Positions 7,934 to 16,664 of a stretch of 64,000 bases of DNA are shown here, one piece after another (the first letter of the stretch is position 1; every line of letters begins with the position of its first letter). Source of the DNA: JAEUHZ01 sp964552795 (GTDB lineage Bacteria; Planctomycetota; UBA1135; GCA-002686595); the NCBI GenBank assembly GCA_964552795.1, contig CAZKIO010000005.1, forward strand, positions 72,181-136,180. The letters are read 5' to 3'. The notes below the pieces were generated by a model that saw only the letters and a program-made list of their open reading frames with translations, had not been told where the DNA came from and made no database searches. Position numbers and translations under genes: made by a program.

Positions 7934-10900
7934 GACGCCGCTCCTTCCATTGCACGCCCAGGCTGAGGACGACGGGGACCAGGAACAGCGTCAAGAGCGT
8001 GCTGAGCAGCAAGCCTCCGACGATCACGGCGGCCAGGCTCTGGTACAGCTCGGACCCGCTGCCGCTGCCGATCGCGAGCGGCAGCATGCCGGCGACGGTC
8101 GTGATCACGGTCATCAGGATCGGCCGCAGGCGTGTCCGGCACGAGCGCGCCAGCGCGTCCATGGCGCTCATGCCGTCGGCCTCGAAGTTGTTGGCCTGGT
8201 GCACGATCAGGATCGCGTTGTTGACCACGATGCCGGCCAGGATCGTGAACCCCAGCATCGCGATGACGTCGAAGGCCGCCTGCCCGCCCGACAGGTCGTT
8301 GGCGACGCGGATGCCCAGCAACCCGCCCGCGACGGAGAGCGGGATGGTCAGCAGGATCACGAACGGCTTGCTCCAGCTCGCGAAGAGCGCGACGAGCAGG
8401 AGGTAGATGATGATCGCCGACAGCCCGAAGCCCGCGGTCAGCGACGAGATCGTGGTCTTCAGCTTGTCGCCCGAGCCGCCGATCTTGAGCGTGTAGCTCG
8501 GTCCGAGCTTGGCGCCGAGCGCGGGGAACACGTCGTTCTCGACGTGCTGCACGACCTCCTCCAGCGGCGCGTCGGGCGCGATGTTGACGGTCAGCAGCAC
8601 GTTGCGCTCGCGCTCCAGGCGCCGGATCGAGACCGGCCCGCCGGTGCGCTCGACGCGTGCCACGCTCGACAGAGCCACGGGTGTGCCGTCCGGCGCGAGG
8701 AACCGGATCGCGGCCAGGTCCTCCTGCGATTCGATGCGCGCCTGCGGGACGACGACGTTGACGTCCACCTCGCGACCGCCGTCGACGAGCTGCGTGACGC
8801 GCCGGCCAGCCACGAAGGTCTCGACGATCGTGCCGATCGCCTCGACGTCCAGGCCCAGGTCCTTGGCGCGCTGCTCGTCCACGACCACGCGCAGCTCGGG
8901 CTTGCCCGTCACCAGCGAGGAGCGCACGAACTGAACGCCGCGCACGGCCTGCAGGCTGCCCTGCAGTTCCTGCGAAGCCTGCGCCAGCGCGGCGAAATCC
9001 GGCCCCGACAGCTCGACCTCGAACTGCTTGCCCGGATCGTCGAACAGGCTCGAGCGCACCGGCACGAAGAACTGGAAGCCGGGCAGCATCATCGCCGGCC
9101 CGAACAGGCGCGTGTGGAACTCCGCGAGGTGCTGCGAGTCGGCGTACTCGCGCTTCAGGACCGCGCCGCCGCCGTTGAAGAACGGACCCGTGACCGCGAA
9201 GCTGCTCTCGACCTCGGGCTGCGCCAGCAGGAACTCGACGAAGGGCCGGAAGTTCTCGTGCACCGCCTCCGGCCGCGTGCCGGGGATCGGCGCGGCGAAG
9301 AAGAAGATCAGGTTCTGGTTGCCGCTCGGCAGGTACTCGGCGGCGGGCACGATTGCGACCGAGGTGAGGCACAGCGCCAGCACGCCCATCGAGAAACCGG
9401 CCTTGCCCGCCGTCGTCGACGCGTCGCGTTGCGCGAGCAAGCCGGTGAAGCGGCCGTAGGCGCGGCCGACGAAGCCCAGGCCCTCGCCCTCCTCCTCGAC
9501 TTTCATCTGGGCGGCCGCGCGGCGGTAGAACAGCGACGTCAGCACCGGCACGACGCTGAGCGACACGGCCAGCGACAGCAGCACCGCCGCCGCGATGGCC
9601 AGCGCGATGTCGAGGAAGAGCTGGCTGGCCTCTTCGGCCTGCAACAGGATCGGCGCGAACACGGCGATGGTGGTCAGCGTCGACGCCAGGACGCCGCCCC
9701 ACACCTCGCGCCCGCCGTCGATCGAGGCCTGCAATGCGTTCTTGCCGCGCTGCAGGTGACGGAACACGTTCTCGAGGACCACGATCGCGTTGTCCACGAC
9801 CATCCCGCTCGCGAAGGCCAGGCCGGCCAGGCTGATCACGTTCAGCGTGCGGCCCGTGGCCCACAGCACCAGGAACACCGCCACCAGCGAGATCGGGATC
9901 GACAGCGCGATCACCAGCACGCTGCGCCAACTGCGCAGGAAGGCCAGCAGCACGACGGTCGCGAAGATCGCGCCCAGGTAGACGTTGCTCCGCACGAAGG
10001 CCAGGGCGGAATCGATGTACTCGGTCTCGCGGTAGACGGGCGCCAGCCGCAGGTCGAGCCCGCGGTTGGCGAAGGTCTCGTTCAGGTCCGCGATGACCGC
10101 CTCCACGCCGCGCACCAGCTCGACCACGTTGGCGCCGGCCATCCGGCGCACGCCGATCGCGACGCCCGGCGTGCCGTCGATGCTCACGAAGCCGTCGCTC
10201 TCGCGGTACGTGTCCAGCACGCGCGCCACGTCGCCCACGCGCACGCTGCCCGCGGGCGATTCCTTGACCACGAGGTCCGCTAGATCGCCGGGATCGAGCG
10301 GCCGGCCCACGGTGCGCACGGCGATCTGGCGCCCTTCGGTCTCGACGCCGCCGCCGCGCAGGTTGACGTTCCCGCGCGCCAGCGCGGCCAGCACGTCCTC
10401 GACCCGCACGCCGAAGCCGACCAGCCGGTCGGGATCGATGCGCACCTGCACTTCGCGCTCGGAACCGCCGACCACCAGGAGCGACGACACGCCCGGCGAA
10501 CGCTCCAGGCGCGCGCGCGCGAAGTCCTCGATCAGGCGCCGCGCGTAGTTGGCGTCGTAGTGCGTGCGCACCGCCAGCCACATCGACGCGTTCTCCTGGT
10601 CGGCGTTGGCCAGCGAGATCGCGGGCTTGTCGGCTTCCAGCGGCAGGCGCTGGACGCGCGAGAGCTGGTTGGTGACGTCGATCGCGGACAGGCGCAGATC
10701 GGTGCCGAACTCGAACTCCATCGTGATCGTGGACACGCCCTCGGCTGAATCGCTCGAGAGCTCGAGCACGCCCTGGACGCTCTGCAGGACCTCCTCCAGC
10801 TCGCGCGTCACCTGCTCCTCGACCTCGGCCGCGCTCGCGCCGCGGAACGAGGTGGTGACCGTGACGACAGGCTTGTCCACGGTCGGCTTGAGCTGCACCG

Positions 10901-10997
10901 GGATGCGCTGCAGCGCCAGGAAGCTGAACAGCCCCAGCAGCAGCACCACCACCGCGACCGTGTACGGGTTGCGGACCGCGAACTGGATCGGGTTCAA
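7884..10997 (-). CDS. RND efflux permease (HAE1/AcrB-like)
   Basis: 1037 residues, standard for an inner-membrane RND proton antiporter. Two six-pass halves each follow a TM1 and a large periplasmic loop. TM1 begins at FAVRNPYTVAVVVLL. The TM4 proton-relay site reads VDNAIVVLEN (D402, N403), one Asp instead of the AcrB pair, and the TM10 equivalent reads VVNNAILIV, without the AcrB lysine; both changes are common in this branch. The start is a TTG at 10995-10997 sharing bases with the TGA of the adaptor gene (TTGA overlap), so it is translated by coupling. Substrate unknown; no TolC-type outer-membrane factor lies nearby. Confidence 0.93.
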   Translation of the reverse strand: MNPIQFAVRNPYTVAVVVLLLGLFSFLALQRIPVQLKPTVDKPVVTVTTSFRGASAAEVEEQVTRELEEVLQSVQGVLELSSDSAEGVSTITMEFEFGTDLRLSAIDVTNQLSRVQRLPLEADKPAISLANADQENASMWLAVRTHYDANYARRLIEDFARARLERSPGVSSLLVVGGSEREVQVRIDPDRLVGFGVRVEDVLAALARGNVNLRGGGVETEGRQIAVRTVGRPLDPGDLADLVVKESPAGSVRVGDVARVLDTYRESDGFVSIDGTPGVAIGVRRMAGANVVELVRGVEAVIADLNETFANRGLDLRLAPVYRETEYIDSALAFVRSNVYLGAIFATVVLLAFLRSWRSVLVIALSIPISLVAVFLVLWATGRTLNVISLAGLAFASGMVVDNAIVVLENVFRHLQRGKNALQASIDGGREVWGGVLASTLTTIAVFAPILLQAEEASQLFLDIALAIAAAVLLSLAVSLSVVPVLTSLFYRRAAAQMKVEEEGEGLGFVGRAYGRFTGLLAQRDASTTAGKAGFSMGVLALCLTSVAIVPAAEYLPSGNQNLIFFFAAPIPGTRPEAVHENFRPFVEFLLAQPEVESSFAVTGPFFNGGGAVLKREYADSQHLAEFHTRLFGPAMMLPGFQFFVPVRSSLFDDPGKQFEVELSGPDFAALAQASQELQGSLQAVRGVQFVRSSLVTGKPELRVVVDEQRAKDLGLDVEAIGTIVETFVAGRRVTQLVDGGREVDVNVVVPQARIESQEDLAAIRFLAPDGTPVALSSVARVERTGGPVSIRRLERERNVLLTVNIAPDAPLEEVVQHVENDVFPALGAKLGPSYTLKIGGSGDKLKTTISSLTAGFGLSAIIIYLLLVALFASWSKPFVILLTIPLSVAGGLLGIRVANDLSGGQAAFDVIAMLGFTILAGIVVNNAILIVHQANNFEADGMSAMDALARSCRTRLRPILMTVITTVAGMLPLAIGSGSGSELYQSLAAVIVGGLLLSTLLTLFLVPVVLSLGVQWKERRHAEEAGPATAQEPATA

Positions 10998-12343
10998 CGC
11001 GGCGCTCCGCCCCCCTGGGGGGCCGCGGGCGGATCGACGCGCGGCAGGAGCGGCGCGCCGGGGAACGCGATGTCCACGCCCGTCAGCACGACGGACTCTC
11101 CGGCAGCGATCGGCGGTCCGAGACTCTCGATCGCGCTCTTGCCGCCCGAGCTGGCGAGCACGCGCACGGGCACCCACTCCGCGCCGAACGGCGGCGCCGG
11201 CATCCCGCCGGGCGCGGGCTCGGCCGGCGGGTTGGGCTTGGCGCGCACGACGATCGGGCCGGCGTCGATCATGCGCACGCAGTCGGAGGGCACGACGAGC
11301 GCGCCGGCGATCGGCGCGAGGTCGACGGTCAGCCGCGCGAACACGCCCGGCGCCAGCACCAGATCCGGGTCGGCGCCCGGATCGACGTCCACCAGCGCGC
11401 GGAAGTTGCGGCTGCGCTCGTCGGCCGCGGGCACGAGCGCGCGCACGCGGGCGGCCAGCGCGAACTGCGGGGCCTCGTCCAGCCGGACGCGCACCGCGGC
11501 GCCCGCGCGCACCGACGGCGCCCAGCGCGACGGCACCTCGATCACGATCTCGCGCTGGTCGAGGTCGACGAGCTCCAGCACGACGTCGCCCACGTCGACG
11601 TGATCGCCTTCGGCGCGCTCGCGCGCCACGACCACACCGTTCCAGGGCGCGCGCAGCCCGGCCTTGGCGAGCTCTTCGCCCGCCGTCCGCACCGCCGTCT
11701 CCGCCACTGCCACGCGCGCGCGCGCGATCGCCAGGTCCTCGGCGCGCGTCCCCGCGCGCGCCTGGTCGAGCGCGGCCTGCGTCGCGGCCACGCGCGCCTC
11801 GGCCGCCAGGCGCTCCGCTTCCAGGCGCTCGACCTGGGCCTGCGACCCCACGTCCTGCTCGCGCAACGACTGCGCGCGCGAGAGGTCGGCCGCCGCGAAC
11901 GCCGCGCGCGCACGCGCTTCGGCCAGGTCGGCCTCCAGGCGCCGCTTCTCCTCCTCGCGCGCCCCGGCTTCGAGCTTCTGCAGCTCGGTGCGGCTCAACG
12001 CCAGGTTCGCCTCGGCCGCGGCCAGCGCGAGGCGCAGGTCGTCGTCCTTGAGCCGCGCGAGCAGCGCACCGGCCTCCACGCGCTGCCCCTCGAGCGCCGG
12101 CAACGCGACGATGCGGCCCCTGGTCTCGAACGCCAGGCGCGCTGAACGGCGCGAGCGCACGCTGCCGGTGAGCTCGAGTTGCGCGCTGAAGTCGGCGCGT
12201 TCGATCGTCGCCAGCGTGACGGGCAGCACGTACGGCGGCATCCCCGGCGGCGCCGCACCCTCCGCCGGACCGCTCGTCACCTGGTGGATCGCGAACGCGA
12301 GCCCTCCGATCCCGAGCACGAGCAACACCCATCCGATCCGCAT
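10994..12343 (-). CDS. RND efflux periplasmic adaptor (HlyD/MFP family)
   Basis: 449 residues from the ATG at 12343, chosen because GGAGG (12350-12354) sits 6 nt upstream and the protein then opens with an uncleaved anchor helix MRIGWVLLVLGIGGLAFAI. An upstream in-frame ATG at 12376 lacks such a site. The rest is a classic membrane-fusion protein: biotinyl-lipoyl half, a long Ala/Arg/Glu-rich coiled-coil hairpin (about residues 95-200) with AALDQARAG repeats, second lipoyl half (LRAPWNGVVVARE), beta-barrel and membrane-proximal domains. It bridges the permease encoded directly downstream to an outer-membrane channel. The two genes overlap. Confidence 0.93.
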   Translation of the reverse strand: MRIGWVLLVLGIGGLAFAIHQVTSGPAEGAAPPGMPPYVLPVTLATIERADFSAQLELTGSVRSRRSARLAFETRGRIVALPALEGQRVEAGALLARLKDDDLRLALAAAEANLALSRTELQKLEAGAREEEKRRLEADLAEARARAAFAAADLSRAQSLREQDVGSQAQVERLEAERLAAEARVAATQAALDQARAGTRAEDLAIARARVAVAETAVRTAGEELAKAGLRAPWNGVVVARERAEGDHVDVGDVVLELVDLDQREIVIEVPSRWAPSVRAGAAVRVRLDEAPQFALAARVRALVPAADERSRNFRALVDVDPGADPDLVLAPGVFARLTVDLAPIAGALVVPSDCVRMIDAGPIVVRAKPNPPAEPAPGGMPAPPFGAEWVPVRVLASSGGKSAIESLGPPIAAGESVVLTGVDIAFPGAPLLPRVDPPAAPQGGGAPR

Positions 12344-12406
12344 AACAGGCCTCCGCCGAACCGCAGAGGATGTCAAATGATCGACGCAGCGGGAACCCGC
12401 GGAGTC

Positions 12407-13111
12407 TCAGGCGTACCGGACGGGATCCTGGAGACCGGCCTCGGCGAAGCCCTTCAACCGCAGGCGGCAGGCGTCGCAGCGCCCGCAGGCCAGGACGCCG
12501 GCCGGACCGGGCGCGGGGTCGTAGCAGGTGTGGGTCAGCCCGAACTCCACGCCCAGCTCGTTCCCGCGGCGCACGATCCCGGCCTTGGTGAGCTCGAGCA
12601 GCGGCGCGTGCACGCGAAAGCGCGCCCCCTCCTCGGTTCCGGCCGCCGTCGCGACGCGCGCCAGCTCCTCGAAGGCGCGCAGGAACTCGGGGCGGCAATC
12701 GGGGTAGCCCGAGTAGTCGAGCGCGTTGACGCCCAGGAACAGGTCGCGCGCGCCGAGCACCTCGGCCCAGCCCAGCGCGACCGACAAGAACACGGTGTTG
12801 CGCGCGGGCACGTAGGTCGAGGGCACGCCTTGTCCGATCGCGTGCGCGGGTCGGTCGCGCGGGACGGGCACGTCGTCGGTCAGCGCCGAGCCGCCGATCG
12901 CGCGCAGGTCGAGCGCGACGACGCGGTGCTCCGCGGCGCCGAGGGCGCGCGCGACGTGGCGCGCGGCTTCGAGCTCGTGGCGATGGCGCTGTCCGTAGTC
13001 GAACGACAGCGCGTGGCAGACGAAGCCCTGGCGGCGCGCCTCCGCCAGCGCGACGGCGGAGTCCATGCCCCCCGAGACCAGGCAGACGGCGTGCGGCGCG
13101 GCCTTCGTCAC
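12407..13111 (-). CDS. queC: 7-cyano-7-deazaguanine synthase QueC
   Basis: 234 residues. QueC uses ATP and ammonia to turn 7-carboxy-7-deazaguanine into preQ0 on the queuosine pathway. Seen: PP-loop SGGMDSAVA (residues 13-21), SFDYGQRHRHE, YVPARNTVF, GVNALDYSGYPDCR, and the C-terminal zinc site formed by TCYD plus CGRCDAC. The start is GTG at 13109-13111; a TAGGCT hexamer 6 nt upstream and no Shine-Dalgarno point to a leaderless message. No other queuosine gene is next to it, so queD, queE and queF must be elsewhere. Confidence 0.96.
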   Translation of the reverse strand: MTKAAPHAVCLVSGGMDSAVALAEARRQGFVCHALSFDYGQRHRHELEAARHVARALGAAEHRVVALDLRAIGGSALTDDVPVPRDRPAHAIGQGVPSTYVPARNTVFLSVALGWAEVLGARDLFLGVNALDYSGYPDCRPEFLRAFEELARVATAAGTEEGARFRVHAPLLELTKAGIVRRGNELGVEFGLTHTCYDPAPGPAGVLACGRCDACRLRLKGFAEAGLQDPVRYA

Positions 13112-13117
13112 GCCGAG

Positions 13118-13123
13118 AGCCTA
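13118..13123 (-). promoter_or_regulatory. TAGGCT -10-like element, 6 nt before queC
   Basis: Promoter-like hexamer just upstream of the GTG start of queC. No -35 recognised. The same hexamer at the same distance precedes the OPT transporter gene (23414-23419). Confidence 0.35.
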
Positions 13124-13150
13124 GCGCGCGGACGCGCGCGTGCGCAGGAG

Positions 13151-13504
13151 CTACTGCCCGGAGCGATCGACGCGCAGGGTTGCGCGAGTGGGTCGAGGTC
13201 CTGCTGCGGGCGCGATCGGCGCCAGCCGGATGCGTTCCTCCGCTCGCAGCACGAGGACCGGGGCGCGGCCATCGCCGGGCACCTCGAGGACCCAGACCTC
13301 ACGCTCGGGCACGCCGGGGCGGAACTCGGAACGCGACCAGACCCGGACTTCGCGCGGCGAGAGCGTCTGCGGCACGGCGCAGGCCGCGAAGGGCGCGATC
13401 ACCACGTCCGGACAGGCCGCGCCGTGGCAGGGTTCGTCGAGCTCGAGCGCATGGCCCGCCAGGTAGCCGAGGAGCAACACCAGCGCTTGGAAGAATTCGT
13501 TCAT
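13151..13504 (-). CDS. hypothetical small secreted or membrane-anchored protein
   Basis: 117 residues, not recognised. It opens with a hydrophobic helix (NEFFQALVLLLGYLAGHAL), probably a signal or anchor. The body contains two cysteine pairs in C-HGAAC and AAC-AVPQTL contexts and a beta-rich second half (REVWVLEVPG, APVLVLRAEERIRL). No lipobox. It sits between queC, 39 nt further along the strand, and the divergent mrp gene. No good Shine-Dalgarno. The hydrophobic N-terminus and lack of a better frame support it, but it could be spurious. Confidence 0.5.
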   Translation of the reverse strand: MNEFFQALVLLLGYLAGHALELDEPCHGAACPDVVIAPFAACAVPQTLSPREVRVWSRSEFRPGVPEREVWVLEVPGDGRAPVLVLRAEERIRLAPIAPAAGPRPTRATLRVDRSGQ

Positions 13505-13621
13505 GGGACACTCGCTCTCGTTGGACCGGACCGGCTCTCCTCCGGTCCGCGCGTACGTGCCCGTCGACGCCGCCGTGAGCGCCCTATTCCCCGTTGGCGC
13601 CCTTTCGGCGCCGTCCTCTGG

Positions 13622-13649
13622 TTGCGGGCGGCCACCCGGGGCCTACATT
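13622..13649 (+). promoter_or_regulatory. putative promoter for the mrp gene
   Basis: TTGCGG (13622-13627), 16-bp spacer, TACATT (13644-13649), about 65 nt before the GTG start. This is one of the few AT-richer patches in the 210-bp gap between the divergent small hypothetical gene and mrp. Confidence 0.35.
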
Positions 13650-13714
13650 AGGCGGCTCGACCCAGGCCTCCAGCGCGTGAAGGTCCGTCGCGGAGCGCCC
13701 AGGAGGCGATCGAA

Positions 13715-14863
13715 GTGCCCGAAGTCACCAAGGAACAGATTCTCGACGCCCTGCGCGTCGTCCAGGACCCCGACCTGCACAAGGACATCGTGACGCTCGG
13801 GTTCGTGACCCAGTGCACGACCTGTGACGGCGCGGTGAAGGTGACCATCAACCTCACGACGCCCGCCTGTCCGGTGAAGGACCAGCTCAAGGCGCAGGCG
13901 GAGAGCGTGATCCGCGCGCTGCCCGGCGTGAAATCTGTGATCGTCGACATGACCGCGGTGCAGCGCCCCGCCGGGCCCGCGCGCAAGATCGCGCCCGACA
14001 TCCGCCACATCGTGGCGGTCTCCAGCGGCAAGGGCGGCGTCGGCAAGAGCACGGTCGCCGTCAACCTGGCCTGCGCGCTGGCGAAGACCGGCGCGACCGT
14101 GGGCCTGGTCGACTGCGACGTCTACGGGCCCGACATCCCGATGATGATGGGCCTGAAGGGCGAGCCGGCCGCGCGCGACGGCAAGCTGGTGCCCAAGGAG
14201 CGCCACGGCGTGCGCACCATGTCGATCGGGTACCTCCTGGAGGAGGACAAGCCCGTCGTGTGGCGCGGCCCGATGGTCCACAAGCTGATCGAGCAGTTCC
14301 TGGCGGACGTCGATTGGGGCCCGCTCGACTACCTGCTCGTCGACATGCCGCCGGGCACCGGCGACGCGCAGCTCTCGCTCGCGCAGATCGTGCCGCTGAC
14401 CGGCGCGGTGCTGGTGACCACGCCGCAGGCCGTGTCGACCTTCGACGTCAACAAGGCCGTGGCCATGTTCCGCCAGGTCAACGTGCCGATCCTGGGCATC
14501 GTCGAGAACATGAGCGGGTTCGCCGTGTCGGGCCTGGTCGAGGGCTCGAAGACGGGCACGCGCGTGCGCCTGCACGTTGGCGGCCAGGAAGTCGCGGCCA
14601 CGACCGACATCGAGGGCCGTTTCTCGGCGGTGATCGACGTGTTCGGTTCGGGCGGCGCCGAGCGCCTGTCGCAGAAGCACGGCTTCCCGGTGCTCGGCCA
14701 GATCCCGCTGAACCCCGAGGTGCGCGCGGGCGGCGACGCCGGCGATCCGATCACGATCGCGCAACCCAAGGCGCTGATCGCGCAGCGTTTCGCCGAGATC
14801 GCCGGCCGCGTGGCGCAGCGCGTCGCGATCCAGGCGCACAAGGCCCTGCCGATCCTGCAGTAG
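13715..14863 (+). CDS. Mrp/ApbC-type P-loop ATPase with altered Fe-S site
   Basis: 382 residues, GTG start preceded by AGGAGG at 13701-13706. N-terminal MIP18/DUF59 domain (1-90) with TPACPVKDQL, then an Mrp/NBP35 ATPase: Walker A GKGGVGKST, DCDVYGPDIP, and LVDMPPGTGDAQL. Family members carry Fe-S clusters to apo-proteins through a CxxC that follows the ENMS motif. Here ENMSGF (264-269) is followed by about 40 residues with no cysteine, reading like a small beta-sandwich fragment (TGTRVRLHVGGQEVAATTD), before the frame rejoins the family at FGSGGAERLS. The canonical cluster ligands are therefore absent, so a carrier role is uncertain. 43 nt before purK. Confidence 0.93.
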   Translation: MPEVTKEQILDALRVVQDPDLHKDIVTLGFVTQCTTCDGAVKVTINLTTPACPVKDQLKAQAESVIRALPGVKSVIVDMTAVQRPAGPARKIAPDIRHIVAVSSGKGGVGKSTVAVNLACALAKTGATVGLVDCDVYGPDIPMMMGLKGEPAARDGKLVPKERHGVRTMSIGYLLEEDKPVVWRGPMVHKLIEQFLADVDWGPLDYLLVDMPPGTGDAQLSLAQIVPLTGAVLVTTPQAVSTFDVNKAVAMFRQVNVPILGIVENMSGFAVSGLVEGSKTGTRVRLHVGGQEVAATTDIEGRFSAVIDVFGSGGAERLSQKHGFPVLGQIPLNPEVRAGGDAGDPITIAQPKALIAQRFAEIAGRVAQRVAIQAHKALPILQ

Positions 14864-14906
14864 CGGGGAGGCCGGGACCGGGGCGGCGGACGGGGCGCCG
14901 TACGCT

Positions 14907-16121
14907 ATGCTCCGCGCCACCCGCCGCATGAACGCCGCCAGCACCTCTCCCCCGCCGCGCCGCGCCGCAGTCGCTACGCTCGGCATCGTCGGCGGCGGAC
15001 AGCTCGCCAAGATGACGGCGCAGGCGGCGACGCAACTGGGCTGCGAGGTGGTCGTGCTGGAACGCGACCGCGAGTTCCCGGCGCAGGCGCTCGACACGCG
15101 CTGGGTGCACGGCGACCTGGACGATCCGCAGAAGCTCCTGGAGCTGGCGGCCGAGGTCGACGTGACGACGCTCGAGAACGAGTTCGTGCCGCCCGACGCG
15201 CTGGAACAGGTGGAGCGCGCGGGGCACGTGCTGCGGCCCTCGTCCAGGGCCATGCGCCTCGTGCAGGACAAGCTGGTCCAGAAGCGCACGTTCGAGGCGG
15301 CCGGGCTGCCGGTCCCGCGCTTCCAGCCGGTCGAGGCGCCGGACGAGGTCGCCGGCGCGGCCGCGCGGCTGGGCTGGCCGCTGGTCATGAAGCGCCGGAC
15401 GTTGGGCTACGACGGCAAGGGCAACGCGACGCTGCGCTCCGCGGCCGACGTGGATGCTGCCTGGAAGCGCCTCGAAGGCGGCGGCGGGCGCCTGTACGTC
15501 GAGGAGTTCTGCGCGTTCGAGCGCGAGCTGGCTGCGATCGTCGTCCGCGCGCTCGACGGAACCGCCGCCGCGTACCCGATCGTCGAGACGGTCAACCGCG
15601 ACCACGTCTGCCGCCTCGTGCGCGTGCCGCCGCCGATCCCCGCGCGCGTGGCGGCCGAGGCGGAGCGCATCGCGCGCGCCGCGGTGGAGGCCGTGGGCGG
15701 CGTCGGCGCGTTCGGCGTGGAGATGTTCCTGGCGCCCGACGGCTCGATCGCGATCAACGAGATCGCGCCGCGCGTGCACAACACGGGCCACTACACGATC
15801 GAGGCCTGCGCCTCGTCGCAGTTCGAGAACCACGTGCGCGCCGTGTTCGGCTGGCCGCTGGGATCGACCGCACTGCGCGCCGGCGCGGCGTGCATGGTGA
15901 ACCTCCTGGGCGCGGGCCCGGGTCCCGGCACGCCGGTCGGGCTGGAGCGCGCGCTGCGCGTCGCGGGCGCGAGCATCCACGTCTACGGCAAGACCGAGAG
16001 CCGCAAGGGCCGCAAGATGGGGCACGTCACCGCGCTGGGCGCGACGCTGGAGGAGGCCGAGCGCCGCGCTCTGGAAGCCGCCGACGCGATCCGCTTCGGC
16101 CAACCCGAAGGAGGTGCCTGA
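14907..16121 (+). CDS. purK: 5-(carboxyamino)imidazole ribonucleotide synthase PurK
   Basis: 404 residues. An ATP-grasp enzyme making N5-CAIR from AIR, bicarbonate and ATP in purine synthesis. Seen: LGIVGGGQLAKM at the N-terminus, TLENEFVP, the ATP-grasp lysine region VMKRRTLGYDGKGN, and EIAPRVHNTGHYTIEA near the metal site. The start is ATG 14907; ATG 14928 is equally close to the first family-conserved strand and neither has a clear ribosome site. The TGA stop overlaps the purE ATG by one base (TGATG). Confidence 0.96.
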   Translation: MLRATRRMNAASTSPPPRRAAVATLGIVGGGQLAKMTAQAATQLGCEVVVLERDREFPAQALDTRWVHGDLDDPQKLLELAAEVDVTTLENEFVPPDALEQVERAGHVLRPSSRAMRLVQDKLVQKRTFEAAGLPVPRFQPVEAPDEVAGAAARLGWPLVMKRRTLGYDGKGNATLRSAADVDAAWKRLEGGGGRLYVEEFCAFERELAAIVVRALDGTAAAYPIVETVNRDHVCRLVRVPPPIPARVAAEAERIARAAVEAVGGVGAFGVEMFLAPDGSIAINEIAPRVHNTGHYTIEACASSQFENHVRAVFGWPLGSTALRAGAACMVNLLGAGPGPGTPVGLERALRVAGASIHVYGKTESRKGRKMGHVTALGATLEEAERRALEAADAIRFGQPEGGA

Positions 16122-16651
16122 TGGCGGCCAAGTCAGCGTCGGACGCGCCGATCGTGGGCGTGATCATGGGCAGCGACTCGGACCTCGCGACGATGAAGCT
16201 CGCGGCCGACGCGCTGGCGGAGTTCGACGTGCCGCACGAGGTGCGCGTGGTCAGCGCGCACCGCACGCCCGAGGACATGGCGCGCTACGGAACCGACGCC
16301 GCGGGCCGCGGCCTGCGCGTGATCATCGCCGGCGCGGGCGGCGCCGCGCACCTGCCGGGGATGATCGCCAGCCACACCAGCCTGCCCGTGATCGGCGTGC
16401 CGATCGAGACGAAGGCGCTGCAGGGCCTGGACTCGCTGCTGTCGATCGTGCAGATGCCCGCCGGCGTGCCGGTCGCCACGGTCGGCATCGGCAACGGGCG
16501 CAACGCCGGGCTCCTCGCCGTGCGCCTCTTGGCGTCGCACGACGCGGCGCTGCGCGCGCGCTACGAGGCCTGGATGGCGACGCAGGCCGAGAGCTCGCGG
16601 CAGAAGAACCTGAAGCTGCCCGGCCTCCTGGGTCGGGACGCCGGGGCCTGA
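16121..16651 (+). CDS. purE: N5-carboxyaminoimidazole ribonucleotide mutase PurE
   Basis: 176 residues. Converts N5-CAIR to CAIR, the step after PurK. Class I PurE signature: VGVIMGSDSDLATMK, SAHRTPEDM, IAGAGGAAHLPGM and the IGVPIETKALQGLDSLLS loop. A strong ribosome site (GAAGGAGGTG, 16107-16116) lies inside the 3' end of purK, and start and stop share one base, so the pair is co-translated. The gene ends 13 nt before the convergent thioredoxin gene. Confidence 0.97.
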   Translation: MAAKSASDAPIVGVIMGSDSDLATMKLAADALAEFDVPHEVRVVSAHRTPEDMARYGTDAAGRGLRVIIAGAGGAAHLPGMIASHTSLPVIGVPIETKALQGLDSLLSIVQMPAGVPVATVGIGNGRNAGLLAVRLLASHDAALRARYEAWMATQAESSRQKNLKLPGLLGRDAGA

Positions 16652-16664
16652 AGGCGCGCGGCGC

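Noticed and set aside
7884..12698. A single 1604-residue frame joining the RND permease to sequence upstream
   Set aside because: The part upstream of 10997 is the wrong-frame shadow of the HlyD adaptor (Arg/Ala-rich); the permease start is the TTG overlapping the adaptor stop.
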